This document shows positions 1 to 6,031 of a stretch of DNA of 6,382 nt, piece by piece. Position 1 is the first letter of the stretch; each line of letters begins with the position of its first letter. The DNA comes from Clostridiaceae bacterium (GTDB lineage Bacteria; Bacillota_A; Clostridia; Clostridiales; Clostridiaceae). The stretch lies in NCBI GenBank assembly GCA_029256485.1, contig JAQSXU010000187.1:1-6382 (forward strand), written 5' to 3'. Position numbers and translations under genes: made by a program. A model generated the notes under the pieces. It saw nothing but the letters and a program-made list of their open reading frames with translations. It was not told the DNA's origin and did not search any database.

Positions 1-1
1 A

Positions 2-727
2 GTTGCTGATGAAATTAAAAAGCTGGCAGATAACTCTAAGGAATCAGTAAATTACGTAAGAAAAATGGTGAAAAACTTAAGAGAAGATATTGGTAATTCT
101 GAAGAAGCTATTACAGAGGCTGTTAATGTATTTTCTAGTGGAAAAGCACATATTAACGAAGCAGCTAAATCAATGGATAAAATGGGAGATGCTTTAAATG
201 GAATTCAATCAAACTTTGAAAATATATCAGCAAATATTGAAGAACAAACTGCGGTAACTCAAGAAACAGCTTCAAGATTAAACGAAATTAACAATCAAAC
301 TAAGTTATTAAGCGAAGCTTGTATGAAAACTGGACAAGGTATTTATAATATAAGTTCAATGGTTGAAGATCTTAGAAAAATAGCTGTTCCTTATTTTAAG
401 GATTTAAACAGGGAGCAGTCAATTAAGCCAATTAAGGCACAGCATTTATTATTGAAATGGAAGGCTTATAATGCAGTATGGGGATTTGCAAAACTAAAGG
501 AAACTGATATACAGGATCTAGAATCCTGCAGTCTAAGTAAATTTTTAAAACGATTAATAAGTGCTAATCCTTCAAAAGAGCTTGAAAGAAGATATGAAGT
601 AGATAAAAGATTACATGAACTTACAAAAATTATAATAAGTGCAGTAAATAGTGGGGAAGAAGATAAAATAAATAATTATTTGAAAGAGTTAGATGAGGTT
701 ATTGCCGAGTTAATTAAAGAATTATAA
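2..727 (+). CDS. Methyl-accepting chemotaxis protein, C-terminal part, with CZB-like zinc-binding domain (5' truncated)
   Basis: The frame is open from the first complete codon at base 2, so the true start lies upstream; the Met at 65 is internal. The fragment has 241 residues. It begins VADEIKKLADNSKES, the end of the conserved MCP signalling tip that contacts CheA and CheW. It continues as the long descending coiled coil with the usual EEQTAVTQE methylation-helix motif at about residues 80-88. After a short linker (residues ~127-145) comes a helical tail matching the chemoreceptor zinc-binding pattern: H148, then C176 in CSLSKF, then D201-x3-H205, all with normal CZB spacing. The pattern normally reads H..., CxLGxW, HxxxH, so the Gly is Ser here and one His is Asp. 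The protein should relay a signal to CheA/CheY and probably senses zinc or a redox state. Many CZB receptors are cytosolic, but the sensor part is outside the window. The MCP assignment is firm; CZB is likely. Confidence 0.93.
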   Translation, partial: VADEIKKLADNSKESVNYVRKMVKNLREDIGNSEEAITEAVNVFSSGKAHINEAAKSMDKMGDALNGIQSNFENISANIEEQTAVTQETASRLNEINNQTKLLSEACMKTGQGIYNISSMVEDLRKIAVPYFKDLNREQSIKPIKAQHLLLKWKAYNAVWGFAKLKETDIQDLESCSLSKFLKRLISANPSKELERRYEVDKRLHELTKIIISAVNSGEEDKINNYLKELDEVIAELIKEL

Positions 728-805
728 TAGTAGAAAATAATATAGATAGACATTTGATATAATATGATATAGAGAATGTTTTGAGAATAGAGTTTTTTCT
801 TAAAT

Positions 806-849
806 GGTGCTCATAATTACGATTAAGTCGTATTTGTGAGTGCCTTTTT
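806..849 (+). terminator. Rho-independent terminator of the chemoreceptor gene
   Basis: Bases 806-822 pair with 828-844 around a 5-base loop. The stem is 17 positions long with a single T-T mismatch (817/833) and a few G-U pairs, and is followed directly by five T's (845-849). It lies 78 bp after the stop codon at 727 and separates the chemoreceptor from the next transcription unit. Confidence 0.88.
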
Positions 850-960
850 GGTCGTTTTTTGAATTATAGTAATTGTTTGTGAAGAACTTTAATATATTTG
901 TCAAAGGTAACCACTTCTAACATTTAATTGGTAGAAAACATTATTAATCTGAATTTAATA

Positions 961-1044
961 TTAATAAAAAACGTAATTGCATTTAATTTGGACGGTGTGT
1001 AGATGTTAGTATTGTTTTACAATTGAGAAAAGGTTTACTTAAGG
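961..1044 (+). repeat. Conserved upstream promoter module, copy A
   Basis: This 84-bp block aligns without gaps to 3208-3291 (offset 2247). By hand count 69 of 84 positions match. Bases 979-998 are identical to 3226-3245, and 961-970 to 3208-3217. Outside the block the flanks diverge quickly, although a weaker match (TTAATnTnAATT) continues upstream after a 4-base shift. The conserved part covers the probable -35, the spacer and the -10, so it reads as a duplicated control region, not a transposon remnant. It sits 145 bp before the secreted protein gene. Confidence 0.85.
988..1023 (+). promoter_or_regulatory. Probable promoter of the secreted cell-wall-binding protein gene
   Basis: TTGGAC (988-993) and TATTGT (1010-1015) are separated by 16 bp and resemble a sigma-A -35/-10 pair. 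A second -10-like box, TACAAT (1018-1023), lies just downstream and would be too far from TTGGAC unless an activator helps. Both boxes are conserved in position in the copy before the symporter gene. Transcription from here would give a leader of about 160 bases. Confidence 0.6.
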
Positions 1045-1075
1045 AGCATATAAAATATTAAAGGTGTTTTGTTAA

Positions 1076-1119
1076 TTAAATAAATCATTATAAATGCTTA
1101 TTGAAAATGTTTTATTTAA
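1076..1119 (+). promoter_or_regulatory. Leader hairpin in the 5' untranslated region
   Basis: Bases 1076-1089 pair with 1106-1119 with one T-T mismatch (1085/1110). Above them 1090-1093 can pair with 1098-1101, closing a 4-base loop and leaving a bulge at 1102-1105. The stem is almost all A-U and has no T-run after it, so it is not a terminator. It may stabilise the mRNA or control translation. It is absent from the symporter leader. AT-rich DNA forms such stems by chance, so confidence is low. Confidence 0.3.
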
Positions 1120-1175
1120 GGGAAGTCACGAAGATTACAAAATATAAATTATATTAAAAAATTAAAGAAGTGAAT

Positions 1176-1181
1176 AAGGGG
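1176..1181 (+). promoter_or_regulatory. Ribosome binding site that decides the start of the secreted protein
   Basis: AAGGGG ends only 2 bases before the ATG at 1184 but 8 bases before the ATG at 1190. The symporter gene has the same AAGGGG with a 9-base spacing (3298-3303 to 3313). The start at 1190 is therefore preferred. Confidence 0.6.
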
Positions 1182-1189
1182 AAATGAAT

Positions 1190-2968
1190 ATGTTAAAAAG
1201 AGTAACTAAAGTCACAAGTTTATTAGCAGTAGCAGCATCTGTTGTATCAATGGTTCCAGCTATGGCAACAGAGGTTAAAAAGATTGATGCACAAGAAGGT
1301 ACTGTTTACCTTGGTAAAGCTAAAGGAAATGGAATGTTTATTATTGATGGAGAAATCAATGGTAGAGACGATGGTGCAGTTTATTTTGTATCAAATGGAA
1401 AATATACTGAATTAAAGAATGGAGAATCAGGTAGTGCAACTGGAGAAATGTTCCAAAATAAATATGTAGAATTTGACAATGGAGACTATTATGTAGACCC
1501 AGCAACTGGAAATAAGATTGAAGAAAAAGTAACAGAAAATTGGATTGATGATGTTACAACCACAGTAAGAAAGAATATAAAGAATGACAATGATGGAAGA
1601 TTTGATCCAGCTGGTTCTTATGATAATGGAAAAAGAATAGATCCGATTCAACAAATGGGTACAAAATGGATTGTAGGATTTTCATCAAGTTGGTTTGAAT
1701 ATAAATATCCACTTAAATCAGGAGCTAGAGAAAATGGTGTATCAACTTCTTCAGTTTATTCTGGTCAAGATGGAAAATATGTTGATGCTGATTATAATTT
1801 AGGGAATTTCAATGTAGCTACAACAGGGGCTTCTGTTAGCATAAAAAATACAAAAGATACTTATGAAATAAAGAAAGGTTCTACTGTATATGAAGTGAAG
1901 GCAGAAATTGATTCTTCTACTTCATTATCAGAAGGATATGATTTTATACTTAGAAGCGCAAAAATTTCTTTATGGGGAAGAGATAAAGCCGTTGGTGGTG
2001 CTTATACTAATATGACAAGCCAATTTAATTATGGAAGTAGGGCAAAGAACTATGATGTTGCTAATGGTGGAAGTTTTGTTCCAGTCATGCAAAAAATATC
2101 AAAGGCTCAATCTTCTGATGCTGTAGATGGAATTAAGTATGCAAAAGATGTAAGTACTTATTTTATGACAGATTCTGATGGTAATGGTTATACTCAATAT
2201 ACTCATGGGGCTTATAATGGTGAGGAACTTTTTAGAAGATGGTCAACTAATATGGCTGGTATAATAAATTCTGATGTAACTGGTGGAAAAGCTTATGCGC
2301 AAGAAGCAAAATTAAAAGGAGAAAATGGGTATTATTATGTTGATTTAGGAGATAAAGACAATGTTGATATAGCACCAACATCTTCTATATCTATGGGAGG
2401 AGGAATGGTTTACTGCTTGTCAGATGGTTATGTTAAAATGTGGAATAATGTTGATGCTTTCGATAAATTATATAAAGTAGATGGATCAATGAATCAGATA
2501 TCTGCAAGCAATAAAGATAATATATTTGTTTGGAATGAAGATGATAAAGTTTATTCAATAATATATAATCCAAAGGTTACAGGAAATGCTAATGGAACAG
2601 CTACAACTGGAGCTACGGTAGGATCAACAAATACTACAACGACTGCTGCAGCTGTTAGTTGGGTAAAAGCTAATGATGGTACTTGGTCTTATAATAAAGC
2701 TGATGGAAAGAAAGCTACAGGTTGGTATCAAGACACAACTGGAACTTGGTATTATTCAAATGCTAATGGAATCATGCTAGCTAATGCTTGGGCTCAAGAT
2801 AATTCTGGTTTATGGTATTATTTGGGTTCGACAGGAGCTATGACTTCTAATAAGTGGATTCAATATAATGGAGAATACTACTATGTAGGTACTAATGGAG
2901 TTATGTTGACTAATGCTGTTACTCCAGATGGATTTTATGTAGGAGAAGATGGAGCTTGGGTTAAATAG
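1190..2968 (+). CDS. Secreted cell-wall-binding protein with choline/glucan-binding-type repeats; core of unknown function
   Basis: The protein has 592 residues from the ATG at 1190 (594 from the poorly spaced ATG at 1184). Residues 1-26 are a Sec signal peptide: basic MLKR start, hydrophobic stretch, and a type I cleavage site AMA before TEV. Residues 27-462 form a polar, Gly/Asn/Tyr-rich, probably beta-rich core that I cannot assign to an enzyme family; no catalytic motif stands out and it has a single cysteine (C409). Residues ~463-488 are a Thr/Ala/Gly-rich linker. Residues ~489-592 carry about five imperfect repeats of the W-x-Y/YYY-NG-M type (WVKANDGTWSYN, GWYQDTTGTWYYS, AWAQDNSGLWYYL, KWIQYNGEYYYV), as in choline- or glucan-binding modules. 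It should be exported and held non-covalently on the cell wall. From memory, related multi-copy proteins of clostridia are annotated only as cell wall-binding proteins. The gene is monocistronic, has tandem stops (TAG TAA) and is flanked by terminators. Confidence 0.88.
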   Translation: MLKRVTKVTSLLAVAASVVSMVPAMATEVKKIDAQEGTVYLGKAKGNGMFIIDGEINGRDDGAVYFVSNGKYTELKNGESGSATGEMFQNKYVEFDNGDYYVDPATGNKIEEKVTENWIDDVTTTVRKNIKNDNDGRFDPAGSYDNGKRIDPIQQMGTKWIVGFSSSWFEYKYPLKSGARENGVSTSSVYSGQDGKYVDADYNLGNFNVATTGASVSIKNTKDTYEIKKGSTVYEVKAEIDSSTSLSEGYDFILRSAKISLWGRDKAVGGAYTNMTSQFNYGSRAKNYDVANGGSFVPVMQKISKAQSSDAVDGIKYAKDVSTYFMTDSDGNGYTQYTHGAYNGEELFRRWSTNMAGIINSDVTGGKAYAQEAKLKGENGYYYVDLGDKDNVDIAPTSSISMGGGMVYCLSDGYVKMWNNVDAFDKLYKVDGSMNQISASNKDNIFVWNEDDKVYSIIYNPKVTGNANGTATTGATVGSTNTTTTAAAVSWVKANDGTWSYNKADGKKATGWYQDTTGTWYYSNANGIMLANAWAQDNSGLWYYLGSTGAMTSNKWIQYNGEYYYVGTNGVMLTNAVTPDGFYVGEDGAWVK

Positions 2969-3055
2969 TAAATTATTAAAAGACAATGAGAATAAATTAT
3001 GAAATATAAAAATTTTAAATTTCCTATAACTTAAATTAGTAAATAGAAAATAATT

Positions 3056-3110
3056 AACCTCATGTAAAAAATAGCTTTAAAGAAGAAATTTATTTACATG
3101 AGGTTTGATT
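3056..3110 (+). terminator. Rho-independent terminator of the secreted protein gene
   Basis: Bases 3056-3068 pair perfectly with 3093-3105 (13 bp). The 24-base loop region can partly fold further (3069-3072 with 3088-3091, one bulge at 3092). A broken T-run (TTGATTTAT) follows. The A/T arms make it plausible in either direction, but no gene converges on it. Confidence 0.75.
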
Positions 3111-3207
3111 TATACACACGAAAAACAGATTGTTGTGATAAGGCATATGTGAGTTTAGAACAAGAATTTAACTTTTCATTTCAGTGTTAATATCAATTAG
3201 AGAAATG

Positions 3208-3291
3208 TTAATAAAAAACATAGAGGCATTTAATTTGGACGGTGTATAAAGGATAGTATTATTTTATAATTAAGAAAAGCATTACAAAAGG
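3208..3291 (+). repeat. Conserved upstream promoter module, copy B
   Basis: This is the ungapped partner of 961-1044, with about 82% identity by hand count and 20 consecutive identical bases at 3226-3245. It ends 21 bp before the symporter start, much closer than copy A is to its gene. Similarity stops where the leader begins, so only the control region is shared. Confidence 0.85.
3235..3270 (+). promoter_or_regulatory. Probable promoter of the symporter-esterase operon
   Basis: TTGGAC (3235-3240) and TATTAT (3257-3262) are 16 bp apart. A perfect TATAAT (3265-3270) lies a few bases further on without a matching -35, so either -10 could be used. All three boxes occupy the same positions as in the promoter at 988-1023. 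The leader would be about 40 bases. Confidence 0.65.
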
Positions 3292-3312
3292 AAGAAGAAG
3301 GGGAAATAATAA

Positions 3313-4716
3313 ATGAGTGAACAAGTTATTAATTATACTAATGATAAGAATTCGGTTAGAAAATTTGGAATAAGGGACAAGTTAGGATATTTGTTTTGTG
3401 AAATAGGTGATGATCTATTGTATTTTATAACCACAGCTTTTTTGATGGTTTTTTATACAGATGTATTATTTATATCACCAGCGGTTGTAGGTATAATATT
3501 AATGGTTGGAAAGGTATGGGATGCCTTTGCTGATGTTACAATTGGAAGATACATAGATTCACGTAAAAATAGTCCAAATGGTAGATTTAAACCAATGTTA
3601 ATACGTTTTGGACCTATGCTTGCAATAGCAACTGTACTTATGTTTACTAAAATACCAGGGATATCAAATAATGTAGCTATTGCGTATGCTCTTATAACTT
3701 ATATTGTTTGGGGTACAGTATATAGCTGCGTTACAATACCTTATGGAGCGCTAGCATCAGTTATTACGGCTGATTCTTCTGAACGTGCTGCTCTTTCAAC
3801 ATTTAGAGGTATGGGAAGTGCAATTGGCGCTACTTCAACAATATCTTTAGTTCCGATGTTTGTTTTCGTAAATAATAAAGCAAGTTCAGAAAGATTTTTC
3901 ATAGTGACAATAGTACTAGGAATACTTGCAACAATCTGCTATTTTATTTCTTATAAATCAATAACTGAACGCGTATATGTAGTTGAAAAAGCTAATAAAC
4001 CTAAAATAAATCTATGGGCTTCATTTAAAGCTTTAGGGAGAAATAAGCCATTCATGTGTGTAACAGGTATGGCAGTTGTATCATTAATTTCACAATCAAT
4101 TTCAGGAGCTATGTCAACCTATTTATATAAAGATTATTTCCACAATACAGCAGCTATGGGTATAGGAGGCATGTTAGGTCTTCTTAATATAGTACTAGTA
4201 GCACCTTTAGTTGCAAAACTTACTAAGAAATTTGGAAAAAAAGAATCTGCATCCATAGCATTGCTAATTTCATCAATACTATATCTAGTACTTTTCTTAG
4301 TACCTATACATAATGCATTTGTATTTGTTGTATTAAATTATATTGCTAATTTAGGCTATGGTTTTTATGGATTTACTCTTTGGGCATTTGTTGGAGATGC
4401 AATTGATTATCAAGAATATATTACAGAAGAAAGACAAGATGGTACTCTTTATGCTTTATATTCATTTATCAAAAAGGTTGCTCAAGCTGTTTCAGGTGGA
4501 GCAGGTGCCTTTGTATTAGGTGCAATTGGATATGTTGCAAAAGCACCACAGCAAACTGCAGAAGTAGCAGGAAAAGTTAGAAATTTTGCAGTACTAACTC
4601 CATCAATAGGTTATATAATAATGTTTGCAATATTGTTTTTCTTATATCCTATGACACAAGAAGCACTTAAAGAAATTCAAGATGAATTAGAAAGAAGAAG
4701 AACTGGTAATAATTAA
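3313..4716 (+). CDS. GPH-family (MelB-like) cation:sugar symporter
   Basis: This 467-residue integral membrane protein has the length and motifs of the glycoside-pentoside-hexuronide:cation symporter family (MFS_2, about 12 membrane helices, no signal peptide). Diagnostic stretches are KVWDAFADVTIGRYIDS and GRFKP in helix II and the following loop, IPYGALASVITAD and ERAALSTFR around the helix IV-V loop, and GDAIDYQEY to SFIKKVAQAVSGG near helix XI. Aligned from memory to E. coli/Salmonella MelB, D34, D70, D74 and K388 match the functional D19, D55, D59 and K377. MelB D124 and W128 are replaced by T141 and G145, so melibiose is an unlikely substrate. The start follows AAGGGG by 9 bases. The downstream esterase suggests uptake of an acetylated oligosaccharide, perhaps xylo-oligosaccharides; the substrate is inferred, not seen. 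Confidence 0.93.
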   Translation: MSEQVINYTNDKNSVRKFGIRDKLGYLFCEIGDDLLYFITTAFLMVFYTDVLFISPAVVGIILMVGKVWDAFADVTIGRYIDSRKNSPNGRFKPMLIRFGPMLAIATVLMFTKIPGISNNVAIAYALITYIVWGTVYSCVTIPYGALASVITADSSERAALSTFRGMGSAIGATSTISLVPMFVFVNNKASSERFFIVTIVLGILATICYFISYKSITERVYVVEKANKPKINLWASFKALGRNKPFMCVTGMAVVSLISQSISGAMSTYLYKDYFHNTAAMGIGGMLGLLNIVLVAPLVAKLTKKFGKKESASIALLISSILYLVLFLVPIHNAFVFVVLNYIANLGYGFYGFTLWAFVGDAIDYQEYITEERQDGTLYALYSFIKKVAQAVSGGAGAFVLGAIGYVAKAPQQTAEVAGKVRNFAVLTPSIGYIIMFAILFFLYPMTQEALKEIQDELERRRTGNN

Positions 4717-4727
4717 TTAAAGAATTT

Positions 4728-4763
4728 AACATGCACTAATCATGATTTTGATTAGTGCATGTT
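4728..4763 (+). terminator. Intercistronic hairpin between symporter and esterase (weak terminator or processing site)
   Basis: Bases 4728-4742 pair perfectly with 4749-4763 (15 bp, 6-base loop), but the run after the stem is poor (TCAATAAAA), so full termination is doubtful. Only 34 bp separate it from the esterase start and no promoter pair is visible there. Partial read-through or mRNA processing that sets different levels of the two proteins is the likely role. Confidence 0.6.
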
Positions 4764-4797
4764 TCAATAAAAATAAATTAATCTAGGAGGACTAACA

Positions 4798-5706
4798 ATG
4801 GTTTGTGAAAAAATACAACTTTGGGAAGATAATGAACATGGTTTTATAGAAACATATATTCCTAAAAACTCTGAAGAAATTACTACTGATAAAAAAAGAC
4901 CAACTGTTATAATTTGTCCAGGTGGAGCATTTTTGGCAACTACTGATAGAGAAGCTGAACCTGTAGCAATGAGATTTGTTGCACAAGGATATAACGCAAT
5001 TGTGCTTAGATATAACACATATTTTGGTAAGAAGGTTACTGATCGTAAAAATCCACCAAAGGGTAATGATAAATCTGCTTATCCACAGCCTTTGTTTGAT
5101 ATAGCAAAAGCTATGCTTATAGTACGTGAAAATGCAGAAAACTGGCTTGTAGATAACGATAAAATTGTATTATGCGGATTTTCTGCAGGTGGAAATGTCG
5201 TAGCTAATTTAGGAGTGCATTGGCAGAACGACTTATTAAAAGAAAAATTTAATGTGGATAGTGAATTGTTTAAGCCTAATGCAATTATAATTGGTTATGG
5301 TGTAACAGATCATATGGCAATGAAAAAAGGAGCAAATTTTGATAATGAAGGAGCTAAAAAATTTGCAGAGATTGCAAATAAAGCAGCCTTTGGAAAAGAA
5401 TATCCTTCTGATGAAGAACTTATGAATGCGAGTCCTGTGACTTATGTATCAGAAAAAGTTCCACCAACATTTATTTGGCATACAACTGATGATTCAGTTG
5501 TTTATGTAACTAACTCATTAAACTTTGCAGCAAAGTTAAGCGAACATAAAGTACCCTATGAACTTCATATATTTGAATCAGGGGTACATGGATTATCACT
5601 TTGTGATGAAACTACAGCAGCTAGTGAAAATCTTATCAATCCTAGATGTAAACCTTGGTTTGATTTAGCTATTAAATGGCTAAAAGAACATGATATAAAA
5701 TTATAG
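4798..5706 (+). CDS. Alpha/beta hydrolase, acetyl-xylan esterase-like (BD-FAE group), cytoplasmic
   Basis: This 302-residue protein has no signal peptide. The start follows a strong AGGAGG (4785-4790) by 7 bases. The oxyanion-hole loop is CPGGAF (residues 40-45). The nucleophile elbow is GFSAGG with Ser129. The acid is in TTDDSVV (D231 or, by DxxVP-type spacing, D232), and the base is His264 in SGVHGLS. The stretches YPQPLFDIAKAM and W-HTTDD-NSL are typical of the esterase/lipase group that includes BD-FAE and intracellular acetyl-xylan esterases. It should hydrolyse acetyl or similar esters on sugars. Lying 81 bp after a sugar symporter and ending at its own terminator, it probably deacetylates oligosaccharides after import. 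A feruloyl esterase or general carboxylesterase is possible; the sequence alone does not fix the acyl group. Confidence 0.9.
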   Translation: MVCEKIQLWEDNEHGFIETYIPKNSEEITTDKKRPTVIICPGGAFLATTDREAEPVAMRFVAQGYNAIVLRYNTYFGKKVTDRKNPPKGNDKSAYPQPLFDIAKAMLIVRENAENWLVDNDKIVLCGFSAGGNVVANLGVHWQNDLLKEKFNVDSELFKPNAIIIGYGVTDHMAMKKGANFDNEGAKKFAEIANKAAFGKEYPSDEELMNASPVTYVSEKVPPTFIWHTTDDSVVYVTNSLNFAAKLSEHKVPYELHIFESGVHGLSLCDETTAASENLINPRCKPWFDLAIKWLKEHDIKL

Positions 5707-5752
5707 AAATAGTGAGATAAATAGTAACTATTTAAATGCAAATAGTATGCCT

Positions 5753-5782
5753 GTAGATCCTTGAAAAGGGATCTACTTTCTT
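5753..5782 (+). terminator. Rho-independent terminator of the symporter-esterase operon
   Basis: GTAGATCC (5753-5760) pairs perfectly with GGATCTAC (5769-5776), extended by one T-G pair into the loop, and is followed by TTTCTT (5777-5782). It lies 46 bp after the esterase stop. Confidence 0.8.
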
Positions 5783-5816
5783 GCGTTAATTATACTTAAA
5801 TGAATATATGTATTCC

Positions 5817-5837
5817 AATTATCAATTATCAGCTGAT
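5817..5837 (+). repeat. Tandem heptamer and overlapping palindrome
   Basis: AATTATC is repeated head to tail (5817-5823, 5824-5830). The last three bases of the second copy begin the perfect palindrome ATCAGCTGAT (5828-5837). It lies about 130 bp upstream of the regulator's promoter. It could be a binding site for a regulator, but AT-rich DNA gives such patterns by chance. Confidence 0.3.
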
Positions 5838-5963
5838 GATGAAATCCATTAAGTATTTCTTGAATTGAAATTTACAATTTTAATCATAACTTGTATATTT
5901 TATTAAGTAGAATCAAAATATAATAATAAAAAGAATGTGAAAGATAATTAGGGTGCAGTGAAG

Positions 5964-5972
5964 TGCTATAAT
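5964..5972 (+). promoter_or_regulatory. Extended -10 promoter of the AraC-type regulator
   Basis: TGCTATAAT is a perfect extended -10 (TGn plus TATAAT). No good -35 lies 16-18 bp upstream, which extended -10 promoters tolerate. Transcription would start about 50 bp before the ATG at 6032. Confidence 0.6.
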
Positions 5973-6031
5973 AGTAGTAATTAAAATAAAATTGCCAAGT
6001 AAGATAGTATATTTGGAGGGGAATAAGCTTT

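Larger units (their letters stand above)
728..1189 (+). other. Intergenic region between the chemoreceptor and the secreted protein gene
   Basis: This 462-bp AT-rich stretch has no convincing gene. In order it holds a possible extended -10 (TGATATAAT, 755-763), the terminator of the chemoreceptor gene (806-849), about 110 bp with no clear signal, a promoter module shared with the symporter gene (961-1044), a leader hairpin (1076-1119) and the ribosome binding site at 1176-1181. Two short open frames in the leader (from 1094, 17 codons, and from 1107, 16 codons) lack ribosome binding sites and are not called. Confidence 0.7.
2969..3312 (+). other. Intergenic region between the secreted protein and the symporter
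   Basis: This 344-bp stretch has no gene. It holds an AT-rich spacer (2969-3055), the terminator of the secreted protein gene (3056-3110), about 100 bp without clear signals, the second copy of the promoter module (3208-3291) and the symporter ribosome binding site (AAGGGG, 3298-3303). Confidence 0.7.
5707..6031 (+). other. Intergenic region before the AraC-type regulator
   Basis: This 325-bp stretch has no gene. It holds the esterase terminator (5753-5782), a tandem AATTATC heptamer (5817-5830) overlapping a 10-base palindrome (5828-5837), a short inverted repeat AATTG-N7-CAATT (5863-5879), an extended -10 promoter (5964-5972) and the ribosome binding site GGAGGGG (6015-6021). No copy of the promoter module at 961-1044 / 3208-3291 was found here. 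Confidence 0.65.

Noticed and set aside
65..67. Met at 65 as the start of a short 220-residue protein
   Set aside because: The frame stays open to the window edge and the 21 residues before it (VADEIKKLADNSKES and following) are conserved chemoreceptor sequence.
988..1015. Sigma-54 or sporulation-sigma promoter reading of the shared module
   Set aside because: There is no GG-N10-GC spacing for sigma-54 and no match to the SigE, SigG or SigK -10/-35 patterns; a sigma-A-like reading fits better.
1094..1157. Two short leader open frames (17 codons from 1094, 16 codons from 1107)
   Set aside because: Neither has a ribosome binding site and they overlap each other in different frames, so a leader peptide is not supported.
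1427..1654. 75-codon open frame on the - strand
   Set aside because: It lies wholly inside the secreted protein gene, and its product is low-complexity Ile/Ser/Tyr-rich sequence typical of antisense to AT-rich coding DNA.
961..3291. Terminal repeats of a transposon carrying the secreted protein gene
   Set aside because: The two blocks are direct repeats that overlap promoters. There is no transposase, terminal inverted repeat or visible target duplication.
4764..5018. Two overlapping - strand open frames (84 and 64 codons) over the esterase start
   Set aside because: They are antisense to a convincing hydrolase with an intact catalytic triad, have no recognisable domain and read as shadows.
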